Assembly: GCA_020310875.1 (NCBI GenBank)
Contig: CM035407.1
Coordinates: 92,950,632 to 93,014,631, forward strand
Reading direction: 5' to 3'
DNA: 64,000 nt
From: Ceratopteris richardii
Lineage: Eukaryota; Streptophyta; Polypodiopsida; Polypodiales; Pteridaceae
The position numbers were made by a program, and so were the translations under genes. Below, one piece after another: positions 40,741 through 52,690 of this stretch. Within the stretch, counting starts at the first letter, position 1. Every line of letters begins with the position of its first letter. The notes under the pieces were generated by a model. That model was given only the letters and a program-made list of their open reading frames with translations. It was not told where the DNA came from and ran no database searches.

Positions 40741-41262
40741 CAAAAAGCTATTTTCTACAGCTAATATATTAAGAAGGAAGAGGCTTCATCGAGAAGCCAT
40801 TGATCTATTTAAAATCTGACATCTCAAGTTTCACAAGATAAAATCTCTCTATTAAAATATTTATTTTTTTGAGTTAAACACTTGATCTGATTTATTCTTT
40901 TGATGTTCGTTTATGTCTTTTGTATGTGTGAGTGGTAATCTTTATGGGTTTGACGAATAACGCTACATATGTAGATAATATTTGGCTCTTTGTTGTTATT
41001 TTGCAATCACAATCTTTGGATCCTTGTGATTAGTTTACTTTCGTTTAGAGCGTAGAACGTGAATACGGCTGTGATGCCTTTTCTCGCCCTCTAAGGTATT
41101 TTCTTTAAATAACCTTTCGTCCAGAGCTTCGAGGCATATAATTCATCGTTTTCGGAGTAAGTTTGCATATGAGAGATCAAGCATGTAATATAAGACATAT
41201 GTCAGAGTGCCTCGTTTTATCCGTCTCCTTTCAAGCATGTAGAAGTGTCTATCCGGCGTCTG
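40741..41262. other. Intergenic, nothing recognised
   Basis: No credible gene or repeat. Confidence 0.5.
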
Positions 41263-41640
41263 AGTACTCTGACTCTTTATGTTTCTCTGTCACAGACACA
41301 GACATATACACACAATCATGGAGATAGACATTGTGCATCTACGCATGCAAAGATGGAAAGCGCAAGGCTCCAATGCATCGAGCGGCTCATGGAAAGACTC
41401 CATGAAAGACTGGATACTTTTTCTTTAACTACGCCTGTAAATTAAATGGGCTCTCTCTCTCTCTGTGTCAGTCACACACATTCACTCATCCATGGAGACA
41501 AATTGTGTATATTGCCATGAGAAGATAGATATCGCCAGGCTGCTAGTCATTGAACAGCTCATGAAAAGACTCTCGTACACAGAGTAGATAGTTTTTCCTC
41601 AATTACGGTCATAGATTGCATGCACTAAATACAGCGCTTC
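41263..41640 (+). repeat. Diverged tandem duplication
   Basis: Two units of about 185 bp (about 41263-41450 and 41455-41640) share the order: CT-rich start, CACA-rich stretch, CATGGAGA..ATTGTG, AAGAT..A, GCTCATG.AAAGACTC, GATA.TTTTTC.T.AA.TACG and TAAAT/TAGATTG. A further CACACATGCACA start occurs near 41742. Confidence 0.6.
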
Positions 41641-41684
41641 ATTCTCATCTCATGCGGTTCGTCTTATCATATACTGAAACTGAA

Positions 41685-41688
<4 letters not shown>

Positions 41689-41737
<49 letters not shown>
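41689..41737. repeat. CT dinucleotide microsatellite
   Basis: About 24 uninterrupted CT units. Confidence 0.95.
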
Positions 41738-41741
<4 letters not shown>

Positions 41742-42203
41742 CACATGCACAGCCGTACACTCTTCCAATCATTGGCGGAAAGTTAATGAAATGCATACCG
41801 TTATGTTGTCACCTCAATGAATCTGTGCGGTAGTGGGACGCGGAATATCAAAGCCTTGACCTTGACACTTCGTGGGTTGGCACATCTCCAAGGAATCTAC
41901 CAAAAAGGGCGTCCTATGTTTCCTGACGTTTCTCTATGGTTGTGGAGCTATCAGCAGGGAATATAATCTCTGTATGATTTTGCGCAATGCAGCTGCCTTT
42001 CGGCTGTTGCATAGAATGATGGTAGTGGAGCAATACAGGTAGAGAATCGCTAGTCCTACTTCGTATATCTCAACAGAACAAAGGATTCACGAGTATATGT
42101 ACACCTCTCCTATTTGGCGGCATACTCATCAGCATGTTACTTGCTTTCCTAAACGAATGAGAGTAGCGATGCTTTCCATTCTCTTGCAATGCTCATTCCC
42201 CCG
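41738..42203. other. Intergenic, nothing recognised
   Basis: No credible gene, RNA or element. Confidence 0.5.
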
Positions 42204-42413
42204 GAAACCATCTTTTTTTTTTGAGAGTACAATGAATTGGAAACACACACTCACACAACCTACACACTCACACAACCTACCTCACAAGGTAAACGCACCC
42301 ATCCTTGAAAAACTCAAGATATGTCCAGTTAAGACTTGAACTCAAGACTTCCTTTGAGAGACTCAAGCATCAAACCACTAGGCTACGTGGGCTTGGACAC
42401 ACTCGAAACCACC
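42204..42413 (-). mobile_element. tRNA-derived SINE with target duplications
   Basis: On the minus strand the head (about 42404 downward) has a pol III A box, TAGCCTAGTGG (within 42372-42387), and a B box, GAGTTCAAGTC (within 42331-42350), spaced as in tRNA genes. A unique body with a CACACTCACACAACCTA duplication and a 10-base A tail (plus-strand T run 42213-42222) follow. Flanks GAAACCATC (42204-42212) and GAAACCACC (42405-42413) are a near-perfect 9-bp target duplication. SINEs are copied by LINE machinery; no LINE is seen here. Confidence 0.78.
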
Positions 42414-42524
42414 CTCGAGAGAGGTTAGCTCTATCTTGCATACAATCGATAGCTGCGCATAATTCCAAATTCATCAATAATAATAATCCCCTTGAATGGA
42501 AACGCCACTATTCAAACTTATAGT

Positions 42525-42529
42525 GAAGT
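42525..42529. repeat. Target-site duplication of Copia F, left copy
   Basis: GAAGT, repeated at 48160-48164. Confidence 0.95.
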
Positions 42530-42759
42530 TGTAAGACAATAGTTACGCAATATAACACAGGAGCAATAGCAGAGAAGATAACAGATATAGGAGAATCTCA
42601 ACAATTTTCTACTAGCAGCAAGTACAAAGATGATGGCGTTGTCCACCCGTGCGCTCTCAAGGTAGAGCTTAAATGGTGATCTAGACAACTCTAGATAGGG
42701 AGATACAAGGTAGAGGTATGCTGGCTCAACTCAATGTCTTAGGTAGTGCAGAAGTCATG

Positions 42760-42768
42760 TATATATAG
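42760..42768 (-). promoter_or_regulatory. TATA box of Copia F LTR
   Basis: The minus strand reads TATATATA within CCTATATATACATG, about 480 bp into the LTR. The GC-rich block and palindrome lie upstream of it, in U3. The same is present in the other LTR. Confidence 0.6.
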
Positions 42769-42902
42769 GATCATGGGTGGCCTGCCATGGACGGCTATAC
42801 ATGGGCGGTAGGGCGTGGGCGGCCACCGCCCGCGTAATTGCCATACACGGCTTAGACTGGTTGAACCGACCTAACAAATATAAATGATTTCTGACTCCGA
42901 CA

Positions 42903-42926
42903 GGGAATATTCCATGGAATATTCCC
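42903..42926. promoter_or_regulatory. Perfect 24-bp palindrome in Copia F U3
   Basis: GGGAATATTCCA followed by its exact reverse complement, centred on CCATGG. It is repeated at 47815-47838 in the 5' LTR. Possible binding site for a dimeric factor; the role is inferred. Confidence 0.7.
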
Positions 42927-43247
42927 TTTACCGTCGCGCCGGGGGCGCTGCCCCCGGACCCCCACCAGGGGGCCCGCTGGCCCCCTGGGACCCCCCAGCC
43001 AGGGGGCCCGCTGGCCCCCTTGGACCCCCCAGCCGGGGCTGCTCACCGCTGCCCCGGACCCCACAATTGGGGACCCTGGTAACTCCCTTTCCTTATAATA
43101 TCTTACATGGTCCAATATGACCTTCATCCAACATTCAAGTTGGGATTCCCATCAATTGGGTAATGCACGCTTGGCTTCTCCTCATAAAGGGGGCCTTACA
43201 AAATGTGCATACAATCATGAGGGGTAGACATTGATCATACTCTAACA

Positions 43248-43257
43248 CCCCCCCTCA
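43248..43257 (-). promoter_or_regulatory. Copia F polypurine tract
   Basis: The minus strand reads GAGGGGGGG directly before the 3' LTR. Confidence 0.88.
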
Positions 43258-43275
43258 ATGTTTACCGATGATAAA

Positions 43276-46200
43276 TCAAGTAGGTCTCGGTCCTATGCCC
43301 ATCTGTTGAAGATGCTTGTTGAGCTGCTCTCTTCCAAGTGCTTTAGTGAATATGTCAGCACAATTTGCCTCTGTTGGGCAATATTCTAGCTCCACAATTT
43401 CATCTTCAATTAGCTCACGAATGTAATGGTACTGTACTTCTATGTGCTTGGTGCGAGCATGAAATACTGGGTTCTTTGCAATAGCCATACAACTTTGATT
43501 ATCACACTTGAGTACAATTGGCATATTTGATGGAAAGCCTATATCTGCAAGAATTCTCCTTAACCAGACTGCCTCACAAGAAGCAAAACAAGCTGCTTTG
43601 TACTCTGCTTCAGTGGAGGAGAGTGCGAGAGTTGGTTGCTTCCTACTTACCCAAGAAAATATTCCTGAACCAAGTGAGAAACAATATCCAGAAACTGATT
43701 TTCTAGAATCACAATCTCCAGCCCAATCTGAATCACAATATCCTTGGAGTGTATCACCTGTGGTATACAAAATACCAAAATCCAAGGTTCCTGCAATGTA
43801 CCTTAGAATTCGCATTCCAGCATTCCAGTGACTCTCCTTAGGTTTGTTGGAAAACCTGCTTAACACTCCAACAGCATAGCAAATGTCTGGTCTAGTGTTG
43901 CACAGAAAAATAAGACTTCCAACGAGCTTCCTATACTTCTTAGCATCTACATCAGGCATGTTATCATCCATAGATAGCTTATGATTTACCTCCATAGGTG
44001 TGCTAGTTGGTTTGCAGTCCATCATTCCAAATGCCTTGAGAATTTCTTTGGAATATTTTTGTTGTGAGATGAAAATGCCATCCTTCCTTTGCCATACTTC
44101 AATTCCCAGACAAAAATGGAGTAGACCTAAGTCTGTCATTTCAAACTCAGTTCCCAAGCTGATCCGAGTTTGATTGATGAGTTCCTGATGATCTCCTGTA
44201 ATGATCAAATCATCTACATATACAATGACAACAACTAGCTTGCTATCCCTTTTCGTTACATACAAGTTAGCATCAGAAGTACTTCTTTCAAAACCCATAT
44301 TTTTGAAAAAATGATCAATTCGTTGGTACCAAGCCCGTGGAGCTTGCTTAAGTCCATACAAAGCTTTCTTCAACCTGCAAACTTTATTTTCTGAATTGGG
44401 CACCTCAAAACCTGGTGGTTGAGATACATATACCTCCTCCTTGAGGTGACCATTCAAAAATGCAGATTTGACATCCATCTGGAAAATAGGCCAAGACTTT
44501 TGTGCAGCTACTGCAAGTACCGTCCGAATAGTTGTCATGCGTGCTGTTGGTGCAAAAGTTTCTTGAACATCAAATCCTTCAATCTGTGAAAAACCCTGTG
44601 CAACTAATCGTGCCTTATACTTTTCTAATGTTCCATCAGCTTTATACTTAGCTTTCCAAATCCATTTAGTACCTATTACCTTCTTCTTTGGCGGCAAGTC
44701 GACTAGATCCCATGTATCATTTTTGAGTATACTATCATACTCAGACTGCATTGCCGCTCTCCAATCTGGATCATCAATGGCTTCTTCAATGGTGGTAGGT
44801 TCCTTTATCGAACCCATGATATCTGCCATTAGAGCCATGTTAACAATGTGTTCTGAGGCTCTTCTTTGCTCCTCTATTCTCTTTGATCTTCGTAATCCAT
44901 CCGATGATGATTCTGGTGCATCTACATGTGGATTGTGATCATCAAAGAGCTGTTGTGCCCACTTCGGTAGTGGCTTACGCTGTGCAGCTACAATTGGTTG
45001 GCTTTTTATTGAGGAAATTTCTCCATCAGATGTTTCCTCCTCCTCAACTTTAACCTGTCTTTTGATAGGCACAAGGTGAGATATTTCTCCGTTTGATGAG
45101 ATAGTAGATTTACCTTTATCTTCTACTAAGTGTGGTCGTTCATCAAACACCACATCTCGGCTGACAAAAATCTTCCTTGCCTCAGGATCCCATAACCTGT
45201 ATGCTTTAGACTCTTCACTATATCCTAGGAAGACACACTTTTTGCTTTTTGAATCCAACTTTGATCTTGTTGAATCAGGAATATGTGCATAACAGAAACA
45301 ACCAAAAATTCTGAAATGCAAAACTGAAGGCTTTTTACCAGAATATGCTTCTTGAGGAGTCATCCCCTTCAGAGCTTTTGTGTAGCTTCGATTGAGGATG
45401 TAGACTGCTGTATTGACTGCTTCTGCCCAGAATGAATCAGGCATGTCTTGAGCCTTTAACATACAACGAGCCATTTCAACTACTGTCCTGTTCCTGCGCT
45501 CAACAACGCCATTTTGTTGAGGTGTATGAGCTGTGGTAAGTTGCCTTTTCACACCATGCTCCTTACAGTAATTGTTGAATTCTGTTGACAAGAATTCACC
45601 TCCTCTATCTGTTCTAAATTTCTTCAGTTTCCTTCCTGATTCACTTTCTACATACTTATGCCACGCTTTAAATTTTTCAAAAGCATCAGCCTTCTCTCGA
45701 ATGAAATAAACCCACATCTTTCTACTATAATCGTCGACTAACAGCAAGAAGTAGAAAGATCCTCCTAAAGCAGGTGTAGACATTTTACCGCAGAGATCAG
45801 CATGTACCAACTCTAGAGGAGCTTGAGATCGATTGCTGGTCTCTCTTGGAAATGCCTTTCGTTGTTGCTTGCCCATCATACAAGCTTCACAAGGTTCCTG
45901 CAACTCTGAAAATGCAGGCAAATGAGCAACCATCCCTGTTCGTTGCATCTCCTTCAAAACTGCAAATCCGAGATGCCCAAATCGTTGGTGCCATAACCTG
46001 CTTACATCTTTATCTTCTGTAGCAGTTAAAGCACTTAACTCATACAAGTTATCCCGTCGTGTGCCTTTACCTACAACATTACCTGATGAATCCATGATTT
46101 CCGCACCACTCTTATTGAAGTGAACTTCGAGTCCACGATCTGTTATTGCAGAAACTGACAACAAATTTCTTTTGAGTGTAGGTACATAGAGAACATCGGA

Positions 46201-47346
46201 TAACTTTTTCTCAACACCTGGAGAAGTGATAAAAGAGATGGTTCCAGTTCCTTCAGCTGGACACTTGGAGTCGTTTCCCACCACTACATTGATGGATTCC
46301 CGCAGAGGCACTAGGGAACTATACCAATCCTTTTTACTAGTCATATGGCGAGAAGCTCCACTGTCTAAAATCCATGGCTCATCAACACGAGCTTGAGCAG
46401 ATGAACATACCTCTTCAATAGCTACCCAAAGTTCCAGCTCTGTGTTGTTTGCAGACTCTTTGTTCTTCCATGATGATTTTACAGTCCCATTCCGTTCATC
46501 AGCTTGCTTCTTTCTGCAATCCTTGATGGCATGGCCTTTCTTTTCACAATAGAAGCAACTTCCTGTGAACTTTTTCTTCTTTGGCTTCTTCTTTGATCCC
46601 TCTGAAGAGCCTTTACCTTTTGCATTTGCTGAGAATGCAGCATCAGTTGTACTTTGCCGATTCTTCAGCCGCATCTCTTCTTCTAAAAGCATGGCACAAA
46701 ACTCTTCAAATGTAAGAGGAGTTGGCCTTACCTGAGTGTTAAGGGCTGTTACTAATCCATCATACTTTGCTGGAAGAACACGTACAGATCTTCGAGCTAG
46801 CTCTTCTGGTGTTATAACAACACCAACTGCAGCCAATTGATCTTGAAGATGCTTTATCCGTTTGATAAAATCTTCAGCCTTTTCAGAATCAGAATGCTTT
46901 TCATTTGCCAATTGATTTTCTAAATTCTGTATCCTAGTGTGGTTCTTGGTCTCATATTGTCGAGCCAATATGCCCCAAGCCTCATGTGCTTTAGTAGTAT
47001 GTTGAACTAAAGTAAGCACAGAATCACTTACACTAGTGACAATCGCACATAATGCATCAGCATTCCGCCTCTTCCAAGCTCGTAGAAGATCTGGATCTGG
47101 CTGAATCATCAATCTTGAATTTGCTGGATCTTCAACTGGTATAGGCTCTGGATCCAATCCCATCGGTCCCATGACAGTGTCAAGTAATTCATAGGAGTCC
47201 AAAATTGCAGAAATTTTGAACTTCCAGAGTGTATAGTTGGTTCCATCCAGCTTCCCTTCAGTGAATGCAGGTGGACGAATTCGAATAGGTGCAGCATTAA
47301 CATTAGGTGAAGCACCAAGACTAGTGTTCGACGATGAAGCCATCAT
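43276..47346 (-). CDS. Copia F gag-pol polyprotein
   Basis: A single 1356-codon frame encoding the whole Copia polyprotein. In order: gag with [18 protein letters not shown] (about residues 31-48) and a UBN2-like helical domain; zinc knuckle [14 protein letters not shown] (about 263-276); protease [12 protein letters not shown] (about 325); GAG-pre-integrase [11 protein letters not shown] (about 452); integrase core with [16 protein letters not shown] and [11 protein letters not shown] (about 510-620); RT with [15 protein letters not shown] (about 900), [11 protein letters not shown] and catalytic YVDDLIITG (about 1040); and RNase H with [17 protein letters not shown] and [16 protein letters not shown]. 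The length is normal for plant Copia. The ATG at 47346 is just inside a short leader after the primer site. Confidence 0.97.
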   Translation of the reverse strand: MMASSSNTSLGASPNVNAAPIRIRPPAFTEGKLDGTNYTLWKFKISAILDSYELLDTVMGPMGLDPEPIPVEDPANSRLMIQPDPDLLRAWKRRNADALCAIVTSVSDSVLTLVQHTTKAHEAWGILARQYETKNHTRIQNLENQLANEKHSDSEKAEDFIKRIKHLQDQLAAVGVVITPEELARRSVRVLPAKYDGLVTALNTQVRPTPLTFEEFCAMLLEEEMRLKNRQSTTDAAFSANAKGKGSSEGSKKKPKKKKFTGSCFYCEKKGHAIKDCRKKQADERNGTVKSSWKNKESANNTELELWVAIEEVCSSAQARVDEPWILDSGASRHMTSKKDWYSSLVPLRESINVVVGNDSKCPAEGTGTISFITSPGVEKKLSDVLYVPTLKRNLLSVSAITDRGLEVHFNKSGAEIMDSSGNVVGKGTRRDNLYELSALTATEDKDVSRLWHQRFGHLGFAVLKEMQRTGMVAHLPAFSELQEPCEACMMGKQQRKAFPRETSNRSQAPLELVHADLCGKMSTPALGGSFYFLLLVDDYSRKMWVYFIREKADAFEKFKAWHKYVESESGRKLKKFRTDRGGEFLSTEFNNYCKEHGVKRQLTTAHTPQQNGVVERRNRTVVEMARCMLKAQDMPDSFWAEAVNTAVYILNRSYTKALKGMTPQEAYSGKKPSVLHFRIFGCFCYAHIPDSTRSKLDSKSKKCVFLGYSEESKAYRLWDPEARKIFVSRDVVFDERPHLVEDKGKSTISSNGEISHLVPIKRQVKVEEEETSDGEISSIKSQPIVAAQRKPLPKWAQQLFDDHNPHVDAPESSSDGLRRSKRIEEQRRASEHIVNMALMADIMGSIKEPTTIEEAIDDPDWRAAMQSEYDSILKNDTWDLVDLPPKKKVIGTKWIWKAKYKADGTLEKYKARLVAQGFSQIEGFDVQETFAPTARMTTIRTVLAVAAQKSWPIFQMDVKSAFLNGHLKEEVYVSQPPGFEVPNSENKVCRLKKALYGLKQAPRAWYQRIDHFFKNMGFERSTSDANLYVTKRDSKLVVVIVYVDDLIITGDHQELINQTRISLGTEFEMTDLGLLHFCLGIEVWQRKDGIFISQQKYSKEILKAFGMMDCKPTSTPMEVNHKLSMDDNMPDVDAKKYRKLVGSLIFLCNTRPDICYAVGVLSRFSNKPKESHWNAGMRILRYIAGTLDFGILYTTGDTLQGYCDSDWAGDCDSRKSVSGYCFSLGSGIFSWVSRKQPTLALSSTEAEYKAACFASCEAVWLRRILADIGFPSNMPIVLKCDNQSCMAIAKNPVFHARTKHIEVQYHYIRELIEDEIVELEYCPTEANCADIFTKALGREQLNKHLQQMGIGPRPT

Positions 47347-47429
47347 GTAATCACTCGAATAATCTACTGATATTCTAGTCTGCTAGTAGGCTAAAATAAT
47401 GATACTTCTCAAGCTATTCGAACCTTACA

Positions 47430-47441
47430 GCTCTGATACCA
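47430..47441 (-). promoter_or_regulatory. Initiator-Met primer site of Copia F
   Basis: The minus strand reads TGGTATCAGAGC directly adjoining the 5' LTR. Confidence 0.95.
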
Positions 47442-48159
47442 TGTAAGACAATAGTTACGCAATATAACACAGGAGCAATAGCAGAGAAGATAACAGATAT
47501 AGGAGAATCTCAACAATTTTCTACTAGCAGCAAGTACAAAGATGATGGCGTTGTCCACCCGTGCGCTCTCAAGGTAGAGCTTAAATGGTGATCTAGACAA
47601 CTCTAGATAGGGAGATACAAGGTAGAGGTATGCTGGCTCAACTCAATGTCTTAGGTAGTGCAGAAGTCATGTATATATAGGATCATGGGTGGCCTGCCAT
47701 GGACGGCTATACATGGGCGGTAGGGCGTGGGCGGCCACCGCCCGCGTAATTGCCATACACGGCTTAGACTGGTTGAACCGACCTAACAAATATAAATGAT
47801 TTCTGACTCCGACAGGGAATATTCCATGGAATATTCCCTTTACCGTCGCGCCGGGGGCGCTGCCCCCGGACCCCCACCAGGGGGCCCGCTGGCCCCCTGG
47901 GACCCCCCAGCCAGGGGGCCCGCTGGCCCCCTTGGACCCCCCAGCCGGGGCTGCTCACCGCTGCCCCGGACCCCACAATTGGGGACCCTGGTAACTCCCT
48001 TTCCTTATAATATCTTACATGGTCCAATATGACCTTCATCCAACATTCAAGTTGGGATTCCCATCAATTGGGTAATGCACGCTTGGCTTCTCCTCATAAA
48101 GGGGGCCTTACAAAATGTGCATACAATCATGAGGGGTAGACATTGATCATACTCTAACA
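47442..48159 (-). repeat. Copia F 5' LTR
   Basis: 718 bp, apparently identical to 42530-43247. It is the promoter copy for the element and is followed by target duplication GAAGT. Confidence 0.96.
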
Positions 48160-48164
48160 GAAGT
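48160..48164. repeat. Target-site duplication of Copia F, right copy
   Basis: GAAGT, identical to 42525-42529. Confidence 0.95.
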
Positions 48165-50097
48165 AGCAAGCAAAATGAAGAAAAAACGTGCGTCTTGTAT
48201 ATGAGAAGAAGATGATCTCAAATCCTCTTTTCCACTACTATTTCATCTACGCTTAAGGCCAACCACAACTTACTCAAATACTCCATCGCTTGGTGAAGAC
48301 GAACTCGTCTTAAGAACACACGCACAACAAAATTCTAGAAGGAAACATCAGAAGAAGAAGAAAACAAATGGAAGCAAAGATGCTTACTAGCATATTAGAA
48401 AAGCGTCAATGCCCGAGAAATATTATTGAAGCAAAACACCTCTCATAATAATTTGCTTATTGTTGGAAGCAAGGAGTAGAGATAGGAAGAAGTGAAGTAA
48501 ACATATGAAGTAAAGACTTGAGGACCTGATGGGACCCATCATATTTTTTAGCTTTGGGCCATAAAGTGCATGCTAGATCCCATTTATCAGGCCAAAAAAT
48601 AAGGAACCATAAATGCACAGAAAAGTTAGGAACCATAGGCAAACCATATCGTATGTACTATTTTTAAGCAAACCAATGTATAATCTTCCATTTGTACTCC
48701 ATCTTTATAAAGTCCAAGGAATCCTTGAGCCTCATGATTTTTTCCTCAACCTCGTTTAATTTTTTGAGATCTTCAAGTACTTTTTTTGTTGCTCTAATGG
48801 GCCTTTGGACTATTTGTTAGTGAATTTTGTCCATTTTTCATGTTCTTGTCTCTTCATTTAAAAGGAGAAAAACCCTAAGATGAAGAAAAATTTCTAGAGT
48901 AGTCAAGTAAAAAAATTCATGCATCTTGCTTTTCGAGATCTTTTCTCTCTTTACCTTCTTCGTTTGGAGCTCCCATGATGTTGTTGAGGTATTCCAAGCT
49001 CATATCTATCAATGGTTAGGGTTTTTGCATGCATTAAGTGTTTGTTTCTTGCCAATATTGTGTGTTTGTGTGTGTGCGGTTAAGCATCTTCAATACTACA
49101 TGCTTAAGCATTCGTGTGATGTGCCGTTGTAGACTTGTACAAGGTAAAGATGCTCTAGTACCACGAGATTTTGATTATGCCTTGTGCTAGTGCCTCTACA
49201 ACAACTTTTGGAACTTTCTAGGGATGTGATCTTGTTCAAGGTGTCCATTGAAGCTTGAATCTTGGGAGATGTGGTAAGAATCTTTGTTGAAGGTGGTGTT
49301 CGTGAGTTAATTTGAGCATTTTGAAAATTTTGTTTGTACATATCTTTTTATTTCTAGATTCTTTCTTTGTTTCATTACGAGAAATAGTTGTTAAAAGTAG
49401 TAGATAGGTTTGTTCCATTATCTAGTTCAAGGTAGAATAGAGGAAGAAGGGGAAGTAGCTAATTGCTAATTTACTAAGAGTTTTAGTTCCAAAAAACACA
49501 GAAAAAAAGAATTACTTAATGTTTTACGAGTCAAATGATTGCTCAAAGTAATTCCATACGAAGAATTTGGCTACTCTTGAGTGTGAGAGAGATAGAGAGA
49601 AACAAAAGGGATGGTAAATGCTATTGGCTTAAGAAATCAATCACTAGAATTTTGCCATTAAATACGGATTGGAAAAAATGGCTACATGAAATTTCATTAC
49701 AGTTTGAGGTTCATATGAAGAAAATAGTTAGAAAAATATTACTCATATGGACTTTATCAGTCATAAAACTATGATGTCCTAAGACTTTATGGAGACAAAG
49801 AGGGTTATGGGTACTCATCATTAAGAGATAACATAGCATTACAATATGGGTAAGTTGTGGTATATTCCATGTTGGAAAGAGAGTGAGAGAATTGTGTCAA
49901 ATTAATGGTTTTGCTCATCTTATGAGCTACAAAGGAGATCCGAATGGTTCAATACGAATATATCCTCTAGACACTAACATTCTAATGCAGTAGAATAGAT
50001 TGAGAAACCCTATGGGTTTTTCGCTAAATAAGATAAAGTCAAGGTCACCTTTTTATGTGTGCACAGCTCGGCATGCAATGCATGAACAACAAACCGG
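48165..50097. other. Intergenic, nothing recognised
   Basis: AT-rich DNA with only short chance frames. No RNA gene, promoter or element terminus that I can support, apart from the Gypsy C LTR starting at 50098. Confidence 0.5.
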
Positions 50098-50645
50098 TGT
50101 CGGGATGAAATCCCGCAGGGAGTGTCCATGATGTTTTTCCAAAAGTTCATTGTTTTATGAGTTTTTATGTGATGTTTTGATTGAAGAAGGTATATTTTGT
50201 GCATGATTTGATGATTTGATTGCATGTGTGATAAGAAACCATGTTACAGATGTATGTTGCACTTGTCTGTGTAAATAACTAACATTAGACCCATGAAAAC
50301 CCTAGTTTTGACCCTTAGAAAAACTTGAAAACATGAGTTTATCCCATGAAAACCGGTTTTGAACCCTTGGAAACCCTTGGAGTTTAGGCCAAAATTGTAA
50401 ATAAACCGTTAAATTGACGAGCTTGAGATAATTGTGAGCAAACCCCTAAATTTCCCAACCAAAAACCCGAGATCGGACCCTTGGAAATGATGGTTATCCT
50501 AGGTCAAACCCTAAAAACCAATTAAATTGTGAATATCCAAAGTGAAATCAAAACCTTAGTGTAGGGAAAAATTAAAAGATTGCCAAAAATGGAAAGTTCA
50601 TTGAGGAGGTTAGAACGTTCTAGAAGCAAGCCCTAGGGGGGGGCC

Positions 50646-50653
50646 TATAAATA
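50646..50653 (+). promoter_or_regulatory. TATA box of Gypsy C LTR
   Basis: CTATAAAT after a G run, about 550 bp into the LTR. It is conserved in the other LTR near 61456. Confidence 0.6.
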
Positions 50654-52690
50654 AGTGCAAGTTCACTTGTTTCTTCCCCACCTTGTGGATCTTGCTTCTG
50701 GATCGTCTCCTCCAGGTATGCTTCTTTTCCATTTCTGTTCATGTTCATCTTCTTGCTAGTGCTTTAGGATAGAGCATCTAGGGAGAGAGTAAGATTCGAT
50801 GATGTGCAAAGATTTCACATAGTCTTATAAGCTTCACGCCTTCAAGAAGGAGAGTAGTTTGAGAGGATCATGCTCATAAGCATGGAGAGAGAGCAAGCGA
50901 GAGGTAGCTCTCACTCTGTTTCCCTGATATTATGTATGCAATTTTTTATGTTTCACCGATATTATGTATGCAATTTTTTCTTTTTCCATTTGTGCTCAAC
51001 CCATTGCACAGTGGCCACGGGCCACCATGTGCCTCCAATGAAGCATATATTTTTGTGTGAGCAGACTTTATGACGGAGGTAGGCTATAGCAAGCTGAGAA
51101 CTTTGTTCATTCTCTGATGAGTGAGATTGAGTATCTCATAGAGAGAGATTGGAGGCGTGTGACTGCCACGGTGCCACCGCCAGATAGAGAAAGAGTGAAG
51201 TACAACTGTGTGCACATGTGTCTTAGAGAGAGGTTCTGCGGTGCTGCTGATGTGTCAAATAGACAGACCATGACGGAGAGATTCTTAAGAAAGGTGGTTG
51301 TCAGACGAATCTAACCAAGCAGGAGAGAGAGTGCGACTGTGCGCGCGATGGTTTAGTCAGAGAGAGGGTCTTTGGCGGCGGCTGCCAACACGTGAATAGG
51401 GAGAAGGCAGAGAACGTAGGCGGGCATCTCGTGAGTCCTCCGAGGTACTATGGCGGTGGAGGGAGATATAGTTGATCATTGGCGCTGCGCGAAGAACCTC
51501 CGAGAGACACTGAGAGAGAGAGAGAGGCCGATGACGTAGCAAAATTTTGGCACGAGGATGAGATTCAAAGAGTGCCACCATAAGACGCGCGTTGGAGTTG
51601 CTGAGAGAGAGAGTCTGTGAAATATGGCGGCGCGAAGGAATCTACGTAGAGGGAGAGCAGAGAGAGATTATCCGATGGCCATTTTGGCAGCAGAGCATCA
51701 GGAGATTGTCGACGTCCTGATATATCCACGTGCAGGCAGATGCTTAGAAGGCTGCTAGCACAGACGGCGGAGAGTTGCTGCCGTCGATGCACAAACAAGA
51801 GAGAGCATGAGAGAGAGGTGTAGAAAGGCGGCAAGGAGATCGAGAGAGTCGGTTATTTTTGGAGAGAGAGAGAATCGATGGGGAGAGAGATAAAGAAAAA
51901 CAAAGATAAATATTATGCCACATAAGCTATGACGATGAAGGTGTTTTTTTTCTTTGGAGAACTCAAAGGACTATACAAAATTAATGATTGGCCCAAACTT
52001 GGAAGGGATTTTGATGTTATTTTGGCCAAGGTTTGTGAGACCAACAAGGAACATGATGAGATATATCCTATGTTGGGACGAATCAATCCTCGAACTGAAT
52101 GACTAATTGCTGAGAAGTAGAATTTGAAGAAGGTCAATAGATTAATTGTGATATACACATATTTTAGGAGGGATATATTGAAGCAATTTGGCATTAACAT
52201 GAAAAATTCACCTTGGGACATTCACATAGAGTTACCTTATGGTATTATGGCTAATGATGAATTGTGAAATCAAACAATCTAACTCTTTCAAATAGGTGGT
52301 CTTATAGGAATGAGTAAATGGAATAAAGAGAACATATAAAGAAGATTTTCAAATAAAATGGAAATATTTATTTTAAGTGGTTTATTGATTTATGAATTGT
52401 TCTAACATGTTTTTGCTAACCCCCACCTTGTGGATCTTGCTTGTGGATCGTCTCCTCCAGGTTCATGCAGGTTTATGAAGTATATCAAGTGATTGAAGAT
52501 TGAAGAAAAGAGTGGCCTACCCCGTGGTCTTTCTTGTGGAACTTTCCTACAGGTTACTGGGTGATCAGAGATTATTGTGAATTTTGAAGTAATTAGCTAC
52601 AAAGTGAGGACTTGAAGAAAAGCTTGGATCGAAGAAAAGTGAAGAAAAGATTAAATCACAAAGACCAAAAGAAAAAGATAGAGGGTGAAT

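Larger units (their letters stand above)
42530..43247 (-). repeat. Copia F 3' LTR
   Basis: 718 bp, TGTAAGAC...CTCTAACA. It contains a minus-strand TATA box (42760-42768), a 9-bp GC hairpin around GGGCGG-CCA-CCGCCC (42817-42831), a perfect 24-bp palindrome (42903-42926) and a GC-rich block with tandem GGGGGCCCGCTGG-type units (about 42938-43065). Confidence 0.96.
42530..48159 (-). mobile_element. Copia LTR retrotransposon F, looks whole
   Basis: A 5630-bp Ty1/Copia element on the minus strand: 718-bp LTRs that look identical by eye, initiator-Met primer site, one long gag-pol frame, polypurine tract and target duplication GAAGT. Identical LTRs and an uninterrupted frame indicate a very recent insertion. 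It is not closely related to A or E: gag and LTR sequences differ completely. Confidence 0.96.

Noticed and set aside
42331-42387. tRNA gene on the minus strand
   Set aside because: A and B boxes are present, but the cloverleaf is not complete and the body continues into an A-tailed SINE with target duplications.
42852-43127. Pro/Gly-rich frames on both strands, repeated at 47764-48039
   Set aside because: They lie in the GC-rich block of the Copia F LTRs and recur only because the LTRs are duplicated.
49535-49774. 79-codon ORF on the plus strand
   Set aside because: Composition and length are as expected by chance in AT-rich DNA, with no domain and no neighbours.
51117-52221. Short frames in the GAGA-rich part of the C LTR, repeated at 62153-63017
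   Set aside because: Low-complexity LTR sequence duplicated with the LTR; no domain, and the frames are not kept equally in both copies.
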